Below, in pieces: positions 1 through 9,120 of a DNA stretch of 64,000 nucleotides (the stretch's first letter is position 1; every line of letters begins with the position of its first letter). Made by a program: the position numbers and the translations under genes. A model generated the notes under the pieces. That model was not told where the DNA came from and ran no database searches. It worked only from the letters and a program-made list of their open reading frames with translations. The DNA is taken from assembly GCA_902793465.1 (NCBI GenBank), contig CADBDT010000004.1, forward strand, positions 62,001-126,000, in the 5' to 3' direction. Source of the stretch: an uncultured Coriobacteriaceae bacterium (GTDB taxonomy: Bacteria > Actinomycetota > Coriobacteriia > Coriobacteriales > Atopobiaceae).

Positions 1-1028
1 TCCTTGCCATCGCGAACGAGCACGTATGCGCCAGTATTGGGATCGCGTACTGGATCCTCGTCTTCGTCCTTTTTTATAAGGCCATCGACGTCTACTGCCA
101 GCATGTAGCAAAACTTTAGGTCCCCGTCGATCCTGCACGGGCCTTTGGCAACGTATGCAAGCGCATTGGCGGGAGTGTTGTGTCCCGGCCTTCCGTCCTT
201 GTCGCCCTTTTTGTAGTAGATGTACAGGCCCAGCTGCTTGCCTATCTCGCCTTTGGCGGCAGCTTCGCCCATCGCTGGGAATCGGTTGAGCAGGAGCTCG
301 ACCGCCTGCGGCTCCAGATAGTTGATTATCAGATCGATGAGCCACGAAAGGTCTTCGTCGGTCAGCGCGTCGCGAGCAGACTGTGCGCAATAGATTTCCA
401 CAAGGCTCTTTTTTGCGGCAGGCGGTTGCGTGGCGCTGGGAGCCGGGTTGGGCATCTCGTCGCTTGGCTCGGGCATCGGCTCCACGACCTGCGCATCTTC
501 TGGCTCCGTCGTCTGTTCCGCACGGCTCGCACGGGCGAACAGGTCCTTAAGGGAGGCTGGGAGTATGTAGGTGATGCCCGTGGAGGCATCGTACACGGAT
601 ATGATCTCCTGCGATCCAAACAACTCGGCAAGCGAGTCGGAAAGCGTTACCGCATACACGTCCTCCGCCAACGAATACTCCTGCGGCACAAAGAACGCGA
701 GGACGGGGAGATAGGTGCGCCCGTCCTGTGCCGTCGCTTTGTTCTCCACCTGGAGGTCGTCGCGCACCCAGAGGACGGGCACGCTCCAGTTGATATCACC
801 CGAGGCGGTTGCGGTGGCATCCTGGTCCAGAGGGGAGCCGGCGCTTGGCTTGTCCACGTCGCCGATTACGACGTCCCTTATCGCTGTGGTCTGATCGGTG
901 GCGACGGTGTGGTTGTCCACGTCTACCGAGCGCTGTTCGGCGAGCGCAAAGCAGGGCGCAATGCCTTGCAAAGCCAGCACGAAGGTAAGAGTAATGGCAG
1001 TAAGACGCGCGAATCTGGAACGCTGCAT
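1..1028 (-). CDS. Secreted protein of unknown function, 3' end beyond the window
   Basis: The frame opens at ATG 1028 behind the Shine-Dalgarno-like GGAAAGAGG and stays open for 342 codons to the window edge, so the C-terminus is missing. Residues 1-30 form a signal peptide (basic start, then a hydrophobic stretch ending CFALAE), so the protein is probably exported. Residues 171-207 are a low-complexity acidic and proline-rich linker (EPMPEPSDEMPNPAPS). It separates an N-terminal region (about 80-170) from a second region (about 208-342) rich in charged residues. I recognise no family or catalytic motif. The start and strand are well supported; the plus-strand reading of the same DNA is a shadow. 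Its 5' side faces the repeat array before the LysR gene, so it is probably transcribed alone. Confidence 0.75.
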   Translation of the reverse strand, partial: MQRSRFARLTAITLTFVLALQGIAPCFALAEQRSVDVDNHTVATDQTTAIRDVVIGDVDKPSAGSPLDQDATATASGDINWSVPVLWVRDDLQVENKATAQDGRTYLPVLAFFVPQEYSLAEDVYAVTLSDSLAELFGSQEIISVYDASTGITYILPASLKDLFARASRAEQTTEPEDAQVVEPMPEPSDEMPNPAPSATQPPAAKKSLVEIYCAQSARDALTDEDLSWLIDLIINYLEPQAVELLLNRFPAMGEAAAKGEIGKQLGLYIYYKKGDKDGRPGHNTPANALAYVAKGPCRIDGDLKFCYMLAVDVDGLIKKDEDEDPVRDPNTGAYVLVRDGK

Positions 1029-1098
1029 GGCGACCTCTTTCCAAAATGAGAAGTATGTTTAAAGTATACCTTTTGCGCCCGCGGGGCGCGCCCACGGG

Positions 1099-1191
1099 GC
1101 GCGATTGCCGGGCCACAGATTCTCTTGCTTGCTCAGCCTCAGAGGGCGCTCACGATTCGTGGCAAGAGAACCCGCGGCCCGGCAATCGCGC
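1099..1191. repeat. Long imperfect hairpin with 16-bp perfect arms
   Basis: The arms 1099-1114 (GCGCGATTGCCGGGCC) and 1176-1191 are exact reverse complements. An inner 8-bp pairing, TCTCTTGC (1121-1128) with GCAAGAGA (1162-1169), extends the structure. It sits between two divergent genes, so it is not an obvious terminator for either. It resembles in form, but not in sequence, the hairpins at 2660-2741 and 20365-20632. Confidence 0.6.
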
Positions 1192-1609
1192 GTGGAATTC
1201 GCGGCGGGAGGGGTCGTCCGTCACGCGCTCGCGGCTGGGGAGGCGATGGCGTCCGTGGCTCACTTCGTTCGCTTCGCTCACAGTTGCCGCCACCGTGTAC
1301 GGTTCTGGAACGAGCAGGTCCCTACCGTGTACACTTGCGGCCACGGCCCTGCCGCCGTGTACAGTAACGGGACAAAACGATCCCTACCGTGCGCACTTAT
1401 CGGCTATAACCGTACACGGTGGGGAGGCTTACGTCCCATAACCGTACACGCTGGCAGGCGCGCGGCACCGTGTACAGTTATGGGACGAACGGGTCCCTAC
1501 CGTGTACAGTCGCTGCTGCCGTTGCCGCCGCCGTGTACAGTTCCGGCACCAATCGCTCCCTACCGTGCGCACTCGCAAGGGACGACGCCGTCGCGCGTGG
1601 AATTCGCGG
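1186..1609. repeat. Repeat family D array bounded by 19-bp direct repeats
   Basis: Most of the 684-base gap 1029-1712 is this array. The 19-base sequence TCGCGCGTGGAATTCGCGG occurs identically at 1186-1204 and 1591-1609. Between them, from about 1290 to 1575, lie about five copies of a roughly 45-bp imperfect palindrome. Each unit reads CCGTGTACAGTT, then a variant of TGGGAC, six variable bases, GGTCCCTACCGTG and TACA or CGCA. One unit is inverted (near 1405-1450). The same family recurs at 13305-13505. Open frames through it are products of base composition. No promoter is obvious inside it. Confidence 0.75.
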
Positions 1610-1712
1610 TGGGGAAACAGGGGCGTTAAGGATAATGGTTGCTAATCAATAGTGTTAACATATAAGCCATGTGCATGTTTTGACGTCGTCTTAAGCAGGG
1701 AATGGGGTCGCA

Positions 1713-2603
1713 ATGGAAATACGTACGCTTCGGTCGTTTCTTGCTGTTGCGCGGGAAGGCAACGTTACGCGGGCGGCCCGTTTGCTGCACATCACACAGC
1801 CTGCGCTCTCGCGTCAGCTATCCGAGCTCGAGCGCGAGATGGGATGCGCCCTCCTCATTCGCGAGCCGCGTGGGGTAACGCTTACCGACGAGGGAATGCA
1901 TCTTCGCAAGCGCGCGGACGAGATAGTGAGCCTTGCCGACAGAACCGAGCTCGAGCTGCGCTCGCCTGTTAGTGAGGTCGAGGGCGACGTGTGGGTGGGC
2001 GGCGGAGAGTCCCGCGCCATGGCAATGGTGGCAAGGGTCGCAACAGACCTTGGGCAAAAGCACCCTGGAGTAAGGATGCGCATACACTCTGGCAACGCGA
2101 CCGATGTTATAGAGCGCGTGGACAAGGGGCTGCTCGACTTTGGTGTTGTGTTTGGGGAAGAGCCAGACACACACTACGATTCTCTGAGGCTCCCACACGA
2201 GGACCGTTGGGGAGTGCTTGTGCCGCGTGGCCATCGTCTGGCTAATGCGCCTGCGATTTCGCTTGACGACTTGCGCGACGAACGTCTTATTGTGAGTGGG
2301 GAAAGCAGCGAGTTTGCCAGGGGAAGCCAAACGATGTTCGACCGTATGGCCGCGGATGGCTTCAACGTGGCGGCTACCTACACGCTCCTCTACAATGCGT
2401 CTCTTTTGGTGGAGGCTGGCATGGGCGTGGCCGTGTGCTTTGACGGCATTGTCAATGCTGGCGAAGACACCCCCTTTGCGTTCGTGCCATTTGAGGACTA
2501 TCCCACAACTCCGGCATGGCTCATATGGAAACGCTACCAGTCCAACTCGCGTGCCTGCGAGCTCTTCCTGCGCCAGATGATAGCCTTCGTTGGCGAGAAT
2601 TAG
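1713..2603 (+). CDS. LysR-family transcriptional regulator
   Basis: A 296-residue protein of the usual LysR length. Residues 1-60 carry the winged helix-turn-helix, including FLAVAREGNVTRAARLLHI and TQPALSRQLSELE. The remainder fits the two-lobed periplasmic-binding-protein-like effector domain. It should act in the cytoplasm as a DNA-binding regulator responding to a small molecule that cannot be named from sequence. The ATG at 1713 is preceded by GGGAATGGGG. LysR genes usually control a neighbour. The closest candidate on the same strand is the peptide-binding lipoprotein downstream, but a long hairpin lies between them. A clear divergent target is not present, because the upstream gap is full of repeats. 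Confidence 0.9.
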   Translation: MEIRTLRSFLAVAREGNVTRAARLLHITQPALSRQLSELEREMGCALLIREPRGVTLTDEGMHLRKRADEIVSLADRTELELRSPVSEVEGDVWVGGGESRAMAMVARVATDLGQKHPGVRMRIHSGNATDVIERVDKGLLDFGVVFGEEPDTHYDSLRLPHEDRWGVLVPRGHRLANAPAISLDDLRDERLIVSGESSEFARGSQTMFDRMAADGFNVAATYTLLYNASLLVEAGMGVAVCFDGIVNAGEDTPFAFVPFEDYPTTPAWLIWKRYQSNSRACELFLRQMIAFVGEN

Positions 2604-2659
2604 CGCACCTCGTGCAAGCAGATGGCGTTACCTTGGGCTTTGTTGTAGGCCTGCATTTC

Positions 2660-2741
2660 GCTACTTTTCACGGGCCGGCCGGCGGGACGCCTCGGCTCAT
2701 GCGCGGGCAGGGCACTCGTCGCTCGGCCCGTGAAAAGTAAC
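2660..2741. repeat. Hairpin with 18-bp arms downstream of the LysR gene
   Basis: The arms 2660-2677 and 2724-2741 (CGGCCCGTGAAAAGTAAC) pair with one mismatch around a G+C-rich loop of about 46 bases. It follows the LysR stop by about 57 bases. It could act as a terminator, but there is no U-run beside the stem, so a repeat element is as likely. Confidence 0.55.
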
Positions 2742-2858
2742 CGCATTTCCAATTTGGCACGTTAACTGGACAAATTCTCTGCAAAAAGGAGTCGCGCGCC
2801 CTATACAATGTGTGTTAAGTATGTTTCTGCATGGCGTCACTGGCCTAAGGTGGGTGAG

Positions 2859-4514
2859 ATGATGGCAAAAGCTTCCCGGTATTGTCGCTCGCTATTGGCG
2901 GCTGCGCTATTCTTCCTCGCACTCCTCTGTACGTCGTGCGCTACCCAACAGCCTGCCCCAACAGATAATCAGCCAGCGGATGCAACAAAGCAATCCCGCT
3001 ATCTCGTTGCCGTCGAGGAAGAACCGGATACGGTGGACTTCCAGTGCACCTCGATTCATTACACCATTGCCACGAACGTCTTCGATCGCCTGGTGGAGAT
3101 GAAGGCCAACGAAAGCGGGGAAGTTGGCGTTACCCCCTCGCTGGCCGAATCTTGGGAGGAGTCGGAGGATGGAAGAAGCTACACGTTCCATCTGCGGAAA
3201 GGCGTGACCTTTAGCAACGGATCCGCCCTCACCTCGTCCGACGTGCTCTATTCGTTCACTAGGCTGCTTACGCATCCAGATTCCTGCAACCAAGACATCG
3301 TGGAGATAATCAAGGGCGCGAAGTCGCTCGAGTCGGGTGCGGCCAAGGAGCTAGAGGGATTCAAGATCCTTGACGACCACACCTTTACCATTACGCTCGA
3401 GCAGCCCTTCGAGGCGTTTTTGGCATGCCTTTCCATGCCTGGCGCATCCATAATGGACAAGGAGACCACCGAGAAGGCAAGCGATCAGTTTGGAAAGGAC
3501 CCCGCTCATACGATTGGAACTGGCCCGTTTGTGCTGCAGGAGTGGGAGCCCCAGAAGGGAATGAAGCTTGGCGTAAACAACGACTGCTGGGCCGGCCCGC
3601 CGCTTTGCGGGGGTCTGGACCTTCGTTTTCTTACAGAGCAGGAGGAAATACGCACGCTGTTCGACAACGGAGAGCTCGACATATTGGATCTTGACGACCT
3701 TGACGACTATGCGGAGTACTATGTGCATGGAGACGTCAACAAAGACAGGATTCACGAAGTGCCGCAAATAGGCATATCCTACATTGCGCTCAACGAATCC
3801 GTAAGCCCTCTGGACGACGCGCGCGTAAGAAAGGCGCTGCAGGTTTCCCTGGACAGAGACATGCTGCTCAACGTGGTGTACAGCGGTCGCGGCTCACTGG
3901 AGAACGGCATATTCTCGCGTGGGCTGTATGGTCACAACGCAAGTCTTCCTCCAATTGAGAAAAACGTCGACGAGGCAAAGAGGTTGCTGGCCGATGCTGG
4001 CTATCCCGATGGGTTTGACCTCACGTTTAGCGTCAAATCGTCCTCCACATCCGCAGAGTCGATGCTTGCGCGCGAAGTGGCCAACATGTGGTCGCAGGTG
4101 GGGGTGCATACCGAAGTAAAGGTGATTCCAGAAGAGGAGTTTATGAGTCGCAGGAAGGGCGGCACACTGGAATGCTATACCGCCACATGGACTGCGGACT
4201 ACAACGACCCCGACAACTATATCTACACCTTCTTTGGCAACCGAGCGAACACCACCTTCCGAAGCCTTTGCTATCCTAGAGAAGACGTTATGGAGCGGGT
4301 GACTAATGCACGTACGATTACCGATTCCAAGAAGCGCATAGACGAGTACCACGACTTGGAAAAGACCATCGTGCAAGACGATGCCGCGTGGGTACCCCTG
4401 TTCTCCAGGACGCGTCTCTATGTGACTTCTGAACGAGTGAAGAATTTCCACCATGCGTGGAACGGCTCGGTCAAAAACGTGTATCGTGAGATGGAAATAG
4501 ACGCGTCATCCTAG
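2859..4514 (+). CDS. ABC transporter substrate-binding lipoprotein, family 5 (peptide/nickel type)
   Basis: A 551-residue extracytoplasmic solute-binding protein. An N-terminal lipoprotein signal ends in the lipobox LCTSC (lipidated Cys27), so the mature protein is anchored on the outer face of the membrane. The body matches the SBP_bac_5 fold: RYLVAVEEEPDTVDF at the mature N-terminus, LAESWEESEDGRSYTFHLRK, and IGTGPFVLQEWEPQKG. I chose ATG 2859 over the in-frame ATG 2808 because AAGGTGGG lies just upstream and the signal peptide then has normal length. No permease or ATPase gene is adjacent. The next gene starts 17 bases after the stop and encodes a membrane c-di-GMP protein, so this may be a sensing rather than uptake protein. 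The substrate is unknown; oligopeptide is the family default. Confidence 0.9.
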   Translation: MMAKASRYCRSLLAAALFFLALLCTSCATQQPAPTDNQPADATKQSRYLVAVEEEPDTVDFQCTSIHYTIATNVFDRLVEMKANESGEVGVTPSLAESWEESEDGRSYTFHLRKGVTFSNGSALTSSDVLYSFTRLLTHPDSCNQDIVEIIKGAKSLESGAAKELEGFKILDDHTFTITLEQPFEAFLACLSMPGASIMDKETTEKASDQFGKDPAHTIGTGPFVLQEWEPQKGMKLGVNNDCWAGPPLCGGLDLRFLTEQEEIRTLFDNGELDILDLDDLDDYAEYYVHGDVNKDRIHEVPQIGISYIALNESVSPLDDARVRKALQVSLDRDMLLNVVYSGRGSLENGIFSRGLYGHNASLPPIEKNVDEAKRLLADAGYPDGFDLTFSVKSSSTSAESMLAREVANMWSQVGVHTEVKVIPEEEFMSRRKGGTLECYTATWTADYNDPDNYIYTFFGNRANTTFRSLCYPREDVMERVTNARTITDSKKRIDEYHDLEKTIVQDDAAWVPLFSRTRLYVTSERVKNFHHAWNGSVKNVYREMEIDASS

Positions 4515-4531
4515 CCCTAGGAGCAGCGACG

Positions 4532-7500
4532 GTGCATTCAATACGCTTTAAAATAACAGCCATCACCATCGCGGAAATACTTACAGCCATACTCTGCGTG
4601 TTTCTGGTTAGCTTCTCCATCATCCAGGCCGAAAACGACCGACGCTCGGTGGAGATGATGGACGTCATCGCGCAGGATACGCAGAAGGCCTTGGAAAAAT
4701 ACACCGACAACATAGAGAATTCTGTGGAGACGTTGGGCAACCTGGCGAGCGACAAGATTGACAGCGCGGTGCTCTTGCAAAACGGTATTCAGGCGGGCAT
4801 GGGCAACGGCACCGGTACCGCTCGGACAACAGAGCAAGTAGCGCAGGTCGACGCGTACATAAGCGAGTACACGAAGGATCTTCTGGTCGACTCCGCGTCG
4901 GTGGCCAACCACACGCACGGCTTGGTGTGCTACTACTACTGCATAAACCCCGACATCAGCGTTTCGTCGCATGGATTCTTCTATTCAAGGGTGGGGAAAA
5001 CGGGCTTTGTTGAGCAGGAGCCTCTGGACGCGCGTGAGTTCGACAGCACGGACATGGAGCATTTTACGTGGTACTTCACGTCCATCGAGCGCGGGCGTCC
5101 CACATGGGTCGGTCCATACAAGGCTCACTTCATTAACGAGATGTCGCTCTGCTCGTATCTCGTGCCCATATACAAGTCGGGAATTTTCATAGGCCTGTTT
5201 GGGATGGACATTCCTACGGAGACCCTTGTGTCCCTCGTGAGCTCGACTCGCGTGTACAACACGGGTTTTGTGAGCCTCCTGGATGCGAACGGACGCGTTA
5301 TCTACCATCCGAGCTTGGAGCCAGGCAGCGAGTTGAACCTACCCGTAGACGACCAGGTGCTCAAGCAAGAGAACAACGGAAGCCAGCTCATTCGCTACAA
5401 TTCCGAAGGCCAAGAGCGGCAGGTGTCGTTTACTACGTTGTCCAATGGCATGAAGCTCCTGGTGGTGGCACCCGTGTCCGAGATAAACGCCTCGTCTATG
5501 CGGCTCATTGGCACCATCCCGCCCGTGGCGTTGCTCGTTACCGCGGTTATTGCTGCGCTGTCCCTGGTGGGCATGCACTTTATTACGCGGCCACTCCTTA
5601 GGCTTACCGCCGCGTCGCAACGACTTGCGGCCGCAGACTACGACGTGGAGCTCGACTATCGTGGCCGTGACGAGGTGGGCGCCCTTACCGCGGCGTTCAA
5701 GCAGATGCGCGACCAGCTTCAGGCATACATCGAGGACCTTAACCGCAGAATCAACGCGGACGACCTTACGGACTTGCCCAACCAGCGGTACTTCTTCAAG
5801 CTGGCCGACGAGGAACGCGCCCGCATGCTCCAAGCCGGGCTGCATCCGGTTACGCTGTACGTCAACCTCGTTGGCATGAAGCACTTCAACCGCCAGCACG
5901 GGTTCGACGAGGGCGACCGCCTAATATGCGAGACAGCCGACGTGCTGGCGCGGCATTTTGGCGTCGGGCGCACGAGTCGCTTCGGACAAGACCAGTTTGC
6001 CGTCCTTACCGACGACACGAACCTCATGGAAAGGATCTACGCCGTCTTCGAGGACTGCAAGAGCGTAAACGGCGGCAACAGCCTTCCCGTAAGCGTTGGC
6101 ATATACCGTAACGAGCTTGAGGACGTGAGCGTTAGCGTTGCGTGCGACCGTGCCAAGTACGCCTGCGACAGGCGCCGTGGGTCGTACTTCTCGGGATGCT
6201 GCTTCTTCGACGAGGGCATGATAAGACAGCTCGAGCTCCTGCGCCATGTTGTGAGCCATTTGGACCAGGCCATCGATCAAAACTGGATTCAGGTATACTA
6301 CCAGCCCATCGTGCGCGCGGTAAGCGGAAGGGTGTGCGACGAGGAGGCGCTGTCGCGCTGGATTGACCCGGAGCGCGGGTTCCTTTCGCCTGCCGACTTT
6401 ATTCCCGCGCTCGAGGACTCCGGTCTCATATACAAGCTGGACCTCTATGTGCTCGAGCAGGTGCTGGACAAGATTCGTAACCAGAGCAAGGCCGGCCTCA
6501 CAATAGTCCCGCACTCCGTAAACCTCTCGCGTTCGGACTTCGACTCGTGTGACATGGTGGACGAGATCTGCAAGCGGGTGGATGCCGCGGGGGTAAGCCG
6601 CGACATGATAACCATCGAGATTACCGAAAGCATAATTGGCAGCGACTTCAAGTTTATGAAAACACAGGTCGAGCGCTTCCAGAGCCTTGGATTCCCCGTG
6701 TGGATGGACGACTTCGGAAGTGGCTACTCGTCCCTCGACTATCTGCAGAGCATCCAGTTCGACCTAATAAAGTTCGACATGAGCTTCCTGCGCAAGCTCG
6801 ACGACGGAAAGAACGGCAGAGTTATACTTACCGAGCTCATGCAAATGGCCACGGCACTTGGCGTGGACACCATATGCGAAGGCGTGGAGACCAAGGAGCA
6901 GGTAAGGTTCCTGCAGGAAATCGGGTGCTCCAAGCTGCAGGGATACTACTACTGCAAGCCCATATCCCTAGAGGGGATTATTGAACGCTACAACAAGGGC
7001 GAGCAGATCGGATACGAGAATCCCAAGGAATCCGATTACTTTGCGACCATCGGCAAGGCAAATCTCTATGACCTTGCGACTATTACCCACAAGGACCAAA
7101 ACTCCCTTCAGAACATCTTTAACACAATTCCCATGGGCATTTTGGAGATAAGCGGCGCCGACGCCGTGTTCGCTCGAACTAATCAGTCGTTTAGGTCATT
7201 CGTACACCGTTACTTTGGCTCTGCGACAACCGACGCGGATGGCGACGTGCCTGCGCTGGACGTTGCGGGGTCCTTCTTCGCCAGGTACGTGCAAGAATGC
7301 TGCGGCAAGGACGAGCAGGGCATGTTTGACGAAGAGCTCTCCCAGCAGACCAATATCCATTTCCTTGCCAGGAGAGTGAGTACGAACCCGGTTTCCGGTA
7401 CTACGGCCGTGGCGATTGCGGTACTTTTGGTATTGTCTGGCGAGGAGGGCGTAACCTATGCAAACATAGCTCGAGCCCTTGCCACGGACTATTACAGAAT

Positions 7501-7828
7501 CTACTATGCCGACCTCGACACTGGCCACTTTATTGAGTACAGCTCTCCCGCGAATGGCGGAGACGACCTGGCCGTGGAGCGTCATGGCGACGACTTCTTT
7601 GCCGCTGTTACAAACGACGCGATGCACCTGGTGAGCGAAGAGGAAAGACCGGTGTTCATGGAGAGGTTCACGCGCGAGCGCATTCTCGAACAGTTGGAGG
7701 AGCACGGAACCTTTATAGTTACCTACACCCTTAGCGAGAATAGTTCCAGTATGGTTGCCAGCATGAAGGTAACGAGGCTCAAACCATCGGACAACCGAAT
7801 CGTAATTGGCGTGAGCATAAAGGGATAA
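4532..7828 (+). CDS. Cache-HAMP-GGDEF(degenerate)-EAL membrane signalling protein
   Basis: A 1098-residue protein starting at GTG 4532, 9 bases after AGGAG. Order of parts: transmembrane helix about 8-30; extracytoplasmic Cache-type sensor about 40-320; second helix about 327-350; HAMP about 350-400; GGDEF domain about 410-560; EAL domain about 580-830; then a PAS-like segment (from about 865) and a C-terminal domain to the end. The cyclase signature GGDEF is replaced by GQDQF (in RFGQDQF), so c-di-GMP synthesis is unlikely. The EAL domain keeps the metal and catalytic motifs EALSRW, NLSR, TESI, DDFGSGYSS, KFD and EGVE, so it is probably an active c-di-GMP phosphodiesterase. The 17-base spacing from the peptide-binding lipoprotein gene suggests co-transcription and possibly a shared stimulus. 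Confidence 0.9.
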   Translation: MHSIRFKITAITIAEILTAILCVFLVSFSIIQAENDRRSVEMMDVIAQDTQKALEKYTDNIENSVETLGNLASDKIDSAVLLQNGIQAGMGNGTGTARTTEQVAQVDAYISEYTKDLLVDSASVANHTHGLVCYYYCINPDISVSSHGFFYSRVGKTGFVEQEPLDAREFDSTDMEHFTWYFTSIERGRPTWVGPYKAHFINEMSLCSYLVPIYKSGIFIGLFGMDIPTETLVSLVSSTRVYNTGFVSLLDANGRVIYHPSLEPGSELNLPVDDQVLKQENNGSQLIRYNSEGQERQVSFTTLSNGMKLLVVAPVSEINASSMRLIGTIPPVALLVTAVIAALSLVGMHFITRPLLRLTAASQRLAAADYDVELDYRGRDEVGALTAAFKQMRDQLQAYIEDLNRRINADDLTDLPNQRYFFKLADEERARMLQAGLHPVTLYVNLVGMKHFNRQHGFDEGDRLICETADVLARHFGVGRTSRFGQDQFAVLTDDTNLMERIYAVFEDCKSVNGGNSLPVSVGIYRNELEDVSVSVACDRAKYACDRRRGSYFSGCCFFDEGMIRQLELLRHVVSHLDQAIDQNWIQVYYQPIVRAVSGRVCDEEALSRWIDPERGFLSPADFIPALEDSGLIYKLDLYVLEQVLDKIRNQSKAGLTIVPHSVNLSRSDFDSCDMVDEICKRVDAAGVSRDMITIEITESIIGSDFKFMKTQVERFQSLGFPVWMDDFGSGYSSLDYLQSIQFDLIKFDMSFLRKLDDGKNGRVILTELMQMATALGVDTICEGVETKEQVRFLQEIGCSKLQGYYYCKPISLEGIIERYNKGEQIGYENPKESDYFATIGKANLYDLATITHKDQNSLQNIFNTIPMGILEISGADAVFARTNQSFRSFVHRYFGSATTDADGDVPALDVAGSFFARYVQECCGKDEQGMFDEELSQQTNIHFLARRVSTNPVSGTTAVAIAVLLVLSGEEGVTYANIARALATDYYRIYYADLDTGHFIEYSSPANGGDDLAVERHGDDFFAAVTNDAMHLVSEEERPVFMERFTRERILEQLEEHGTFIVTYTLSENSSSMVASMKVTRLKPSDNRIVIGVSIKG

Positions 7829-7850
7829 ACCGAAAGCTTGTGCTGAAGTG

Positions 7851-7960
7851 GGGGTGCCGCAAGGGGATACTCCCCATCGGGTACATCGCGGATGAGCCGG
7901 TATCCAACGGAAGCCCTGCTCGCGATGTACCCGTAGGGGAGTATCCCCTTGCGGCACCCC
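7851..7960. repeat. Palindromic element family A, copy 1
   Basis: Left arm GTGCCGCAAGGGGATACTCC continues into CCATCGGGTACATCGCG. The right arm is its near-perfect reverse complement, ending GGGGAGTATCCCCTTGCGG. The centre of about 30 bases is variable. Each arm contains its own small palindrome, GGGGATACTCCCC. It follows the EAL gene and precedes the convergent ROK gene, so it could end transcription in both directions. Confidence 0.85.
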
Positions 7961-7997
7961 GTTTTCGGACTGCCTGCTGGGCGAAGAGATATTCCAG

Positions 7998-8909
7998 CTA
8001 TTTCGTAAGATGGAAGGCAAGTGCGCCAATGAGGTTTGCCTCGTTGCCAAACTTGCAGGTTACGATTTCCGGCTTGCTAAAGGGAAGCCAGCTTGCATTG
8101 GGGTCGTACAGTTGGTCGAACGTCTCGCGTACGATCTCTGTCGTCTGCGGCCGCGCGCTAATGCCGCCGCCGATGGCGTAGCGCGGCAGGTCGAGCGTGG
8201 CCTGCAGGCTCATGATGCCTGCGGCTGCCTGGAGTCCGAATTCCTCAAGAACGGCCTTCGCGTCCTCGTCGCCATTGTCGTAAGCGTCAAAGAGCATGAT
8301 GCCGTCAGCCTCTTCGAGCCCTTTGCGCCTGGCAAACGCGGCGCTTATGGATTTGGCCGAGATGCGGTTTGCCCACATGGAGGAGCCGGCTTCCGGGAAG
8401 CCCTTGCGCATGATGTCAAAGTCGCCCAGCAGGAGCGAGAGCTCTCCGGCGCCACCCGACGCGCCCATGACCACCTTGCCGTCGAGCACGATGCCGCCGC
8501 CGACTCCCGTGCCAAGAACGAGCACCGCGCCGGAGTCCACGTCGCTCAGCGAGCCCAGCCAGCTTTCGGCATACGCCGCACACTTGCCGTCGTTGGATAT
8601 AGTGGCGGACTTTCCGAATACGGCGCCGTACTTCTGTGCCGCGGGATAGTCGTGCACCCATGTAAAGGCCCCGCCCGTGTGGGCAATGCCGCGCTTCGTG
8701 TCTATGCGGCCGGGCATGGAAATGGCCACGCCCTCGTAGTCGTAGCCTGCAACCGTTTTGCGCACGGATTCGAGAGACTCGAGCATGGTGTCCTCGTTGC
8801 TCGTTATCGCCGCCACCTTGCCCTGCTTCTCCATAATGCCGCCCTGGGTCATGATGGCGTACTTAATAAACGTGCCACCGATGTCCAGAACCAGGTATCG
8901 CTTGCTCAT
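7998..8909 (-). CDS. ROK-family sugar kinase (glucokinase-like)
   Basis: A 303-residue cytoplasmic kinase of the ROK family, which phosphorylates hexoses or N-acyl hexosamines with ATP. The N-terminal phosphate-binding loop is LDIGGTFIKYAIM. The second nucleotide motif is LGTGVGGGIVLDG, followed by GASGGAGELSLLLGD in place of the usual ROK GxxGxAGExGH pattern. The Cys-rich zinc motif CxCGxxGC typical of many ROK kinases is absent, so substrate preference is open. I set the start at ATG 8909, behind GGGAGACAAGC. A longer in-frame reading to 9074 runs through repeat B and is unlikely. The gene stands alone, bracketed by repeat A at its 3' side and repeat B at its 5' side. Confidence 0.88.
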   Translation of the reverse strand: MSKRYLVLDIGGTFIKYAIMTQGGIMEKQGKVAAITSNEDTMLESLESVRKTVAGYDYEGVAISMPGRIDTKRGIAHTGGAFTWVHDYPAAQKYGAVFGKSATISNDGKCAAYAESWLGSLSDVDSGAVLVLGTGVGGGIVLDGKVVMGASGGAGELSLLLGDFDIMRKGFPEAGSSMWANRISAKSISAAFARRKGLEEADGIMLFDAYDNGDEDAKAVLEEFGLQAAAGIMSLQATLDLPRYAIGGGISARPQTTEIVRETFDQLYDPNASWLPFSKPEIVTCKFGNEANLIGALAFHLTK

Positions 8910-8956
8910 GCTTGTCTCCCTTATAGAATTGGCGCACCACAACACAGCTAGCTTAT

Positions 8957-9029
8957 CACCTCTCAAGGGGGAGTACCCCTCTTGAGAGGTACCAATCAAG
9001 AGGGGTACTCCCCCTTGAGAGGCGAGGTG
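8957..9029. repeat. Palindromic element family B, copy 1 (double hairpin)
   Basis: CACCTCTCAAGGGGGAGTAC is followed by CCCTCTTGAGAGG, then after a few bases by an inverted copy ending TTGAGAGGCGAGGTG. Each half is itself a hairpin (CTCTCAAG / CTTGAGAG) around GGGGGAGTACCCC, and the halves pair with each other. It lies between divergent genes (ROK kinase and DUF2252). Confidence 0.85.
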
Positions 9030-9120
9030 CCCACAAGTGTCCCAATTTGTGGTTTGGTACGCAGCCGCTCCCAAAAAACAGCTACGATGGTACAGACCAC
9101 CTCAACAAGAAGGGCAAGCC

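Noticed and set aside
180-1049. A 289-codon plus-strand open frame at the left edge
   Set aside because: The minus strand carries a signal peptide, a good ribosome site and normal amino-acid composition; the plus-strand product is Arg/Gly/Leu-rich with no recognisable domain.
1290-1575. Family D array as a CRISPR or as coding sequence
   Set aside because: Units vary in spacing and orientation and share sequence throughout. Overlapping frames on several strands arise from the repeat period.
9037-9120. Longer start for the DUF2252 protein at 9037
   Set aside because: The added residues come from DNA next to the family B repeat and have no ribosome site; ATG 9121 has AGAAGGG.
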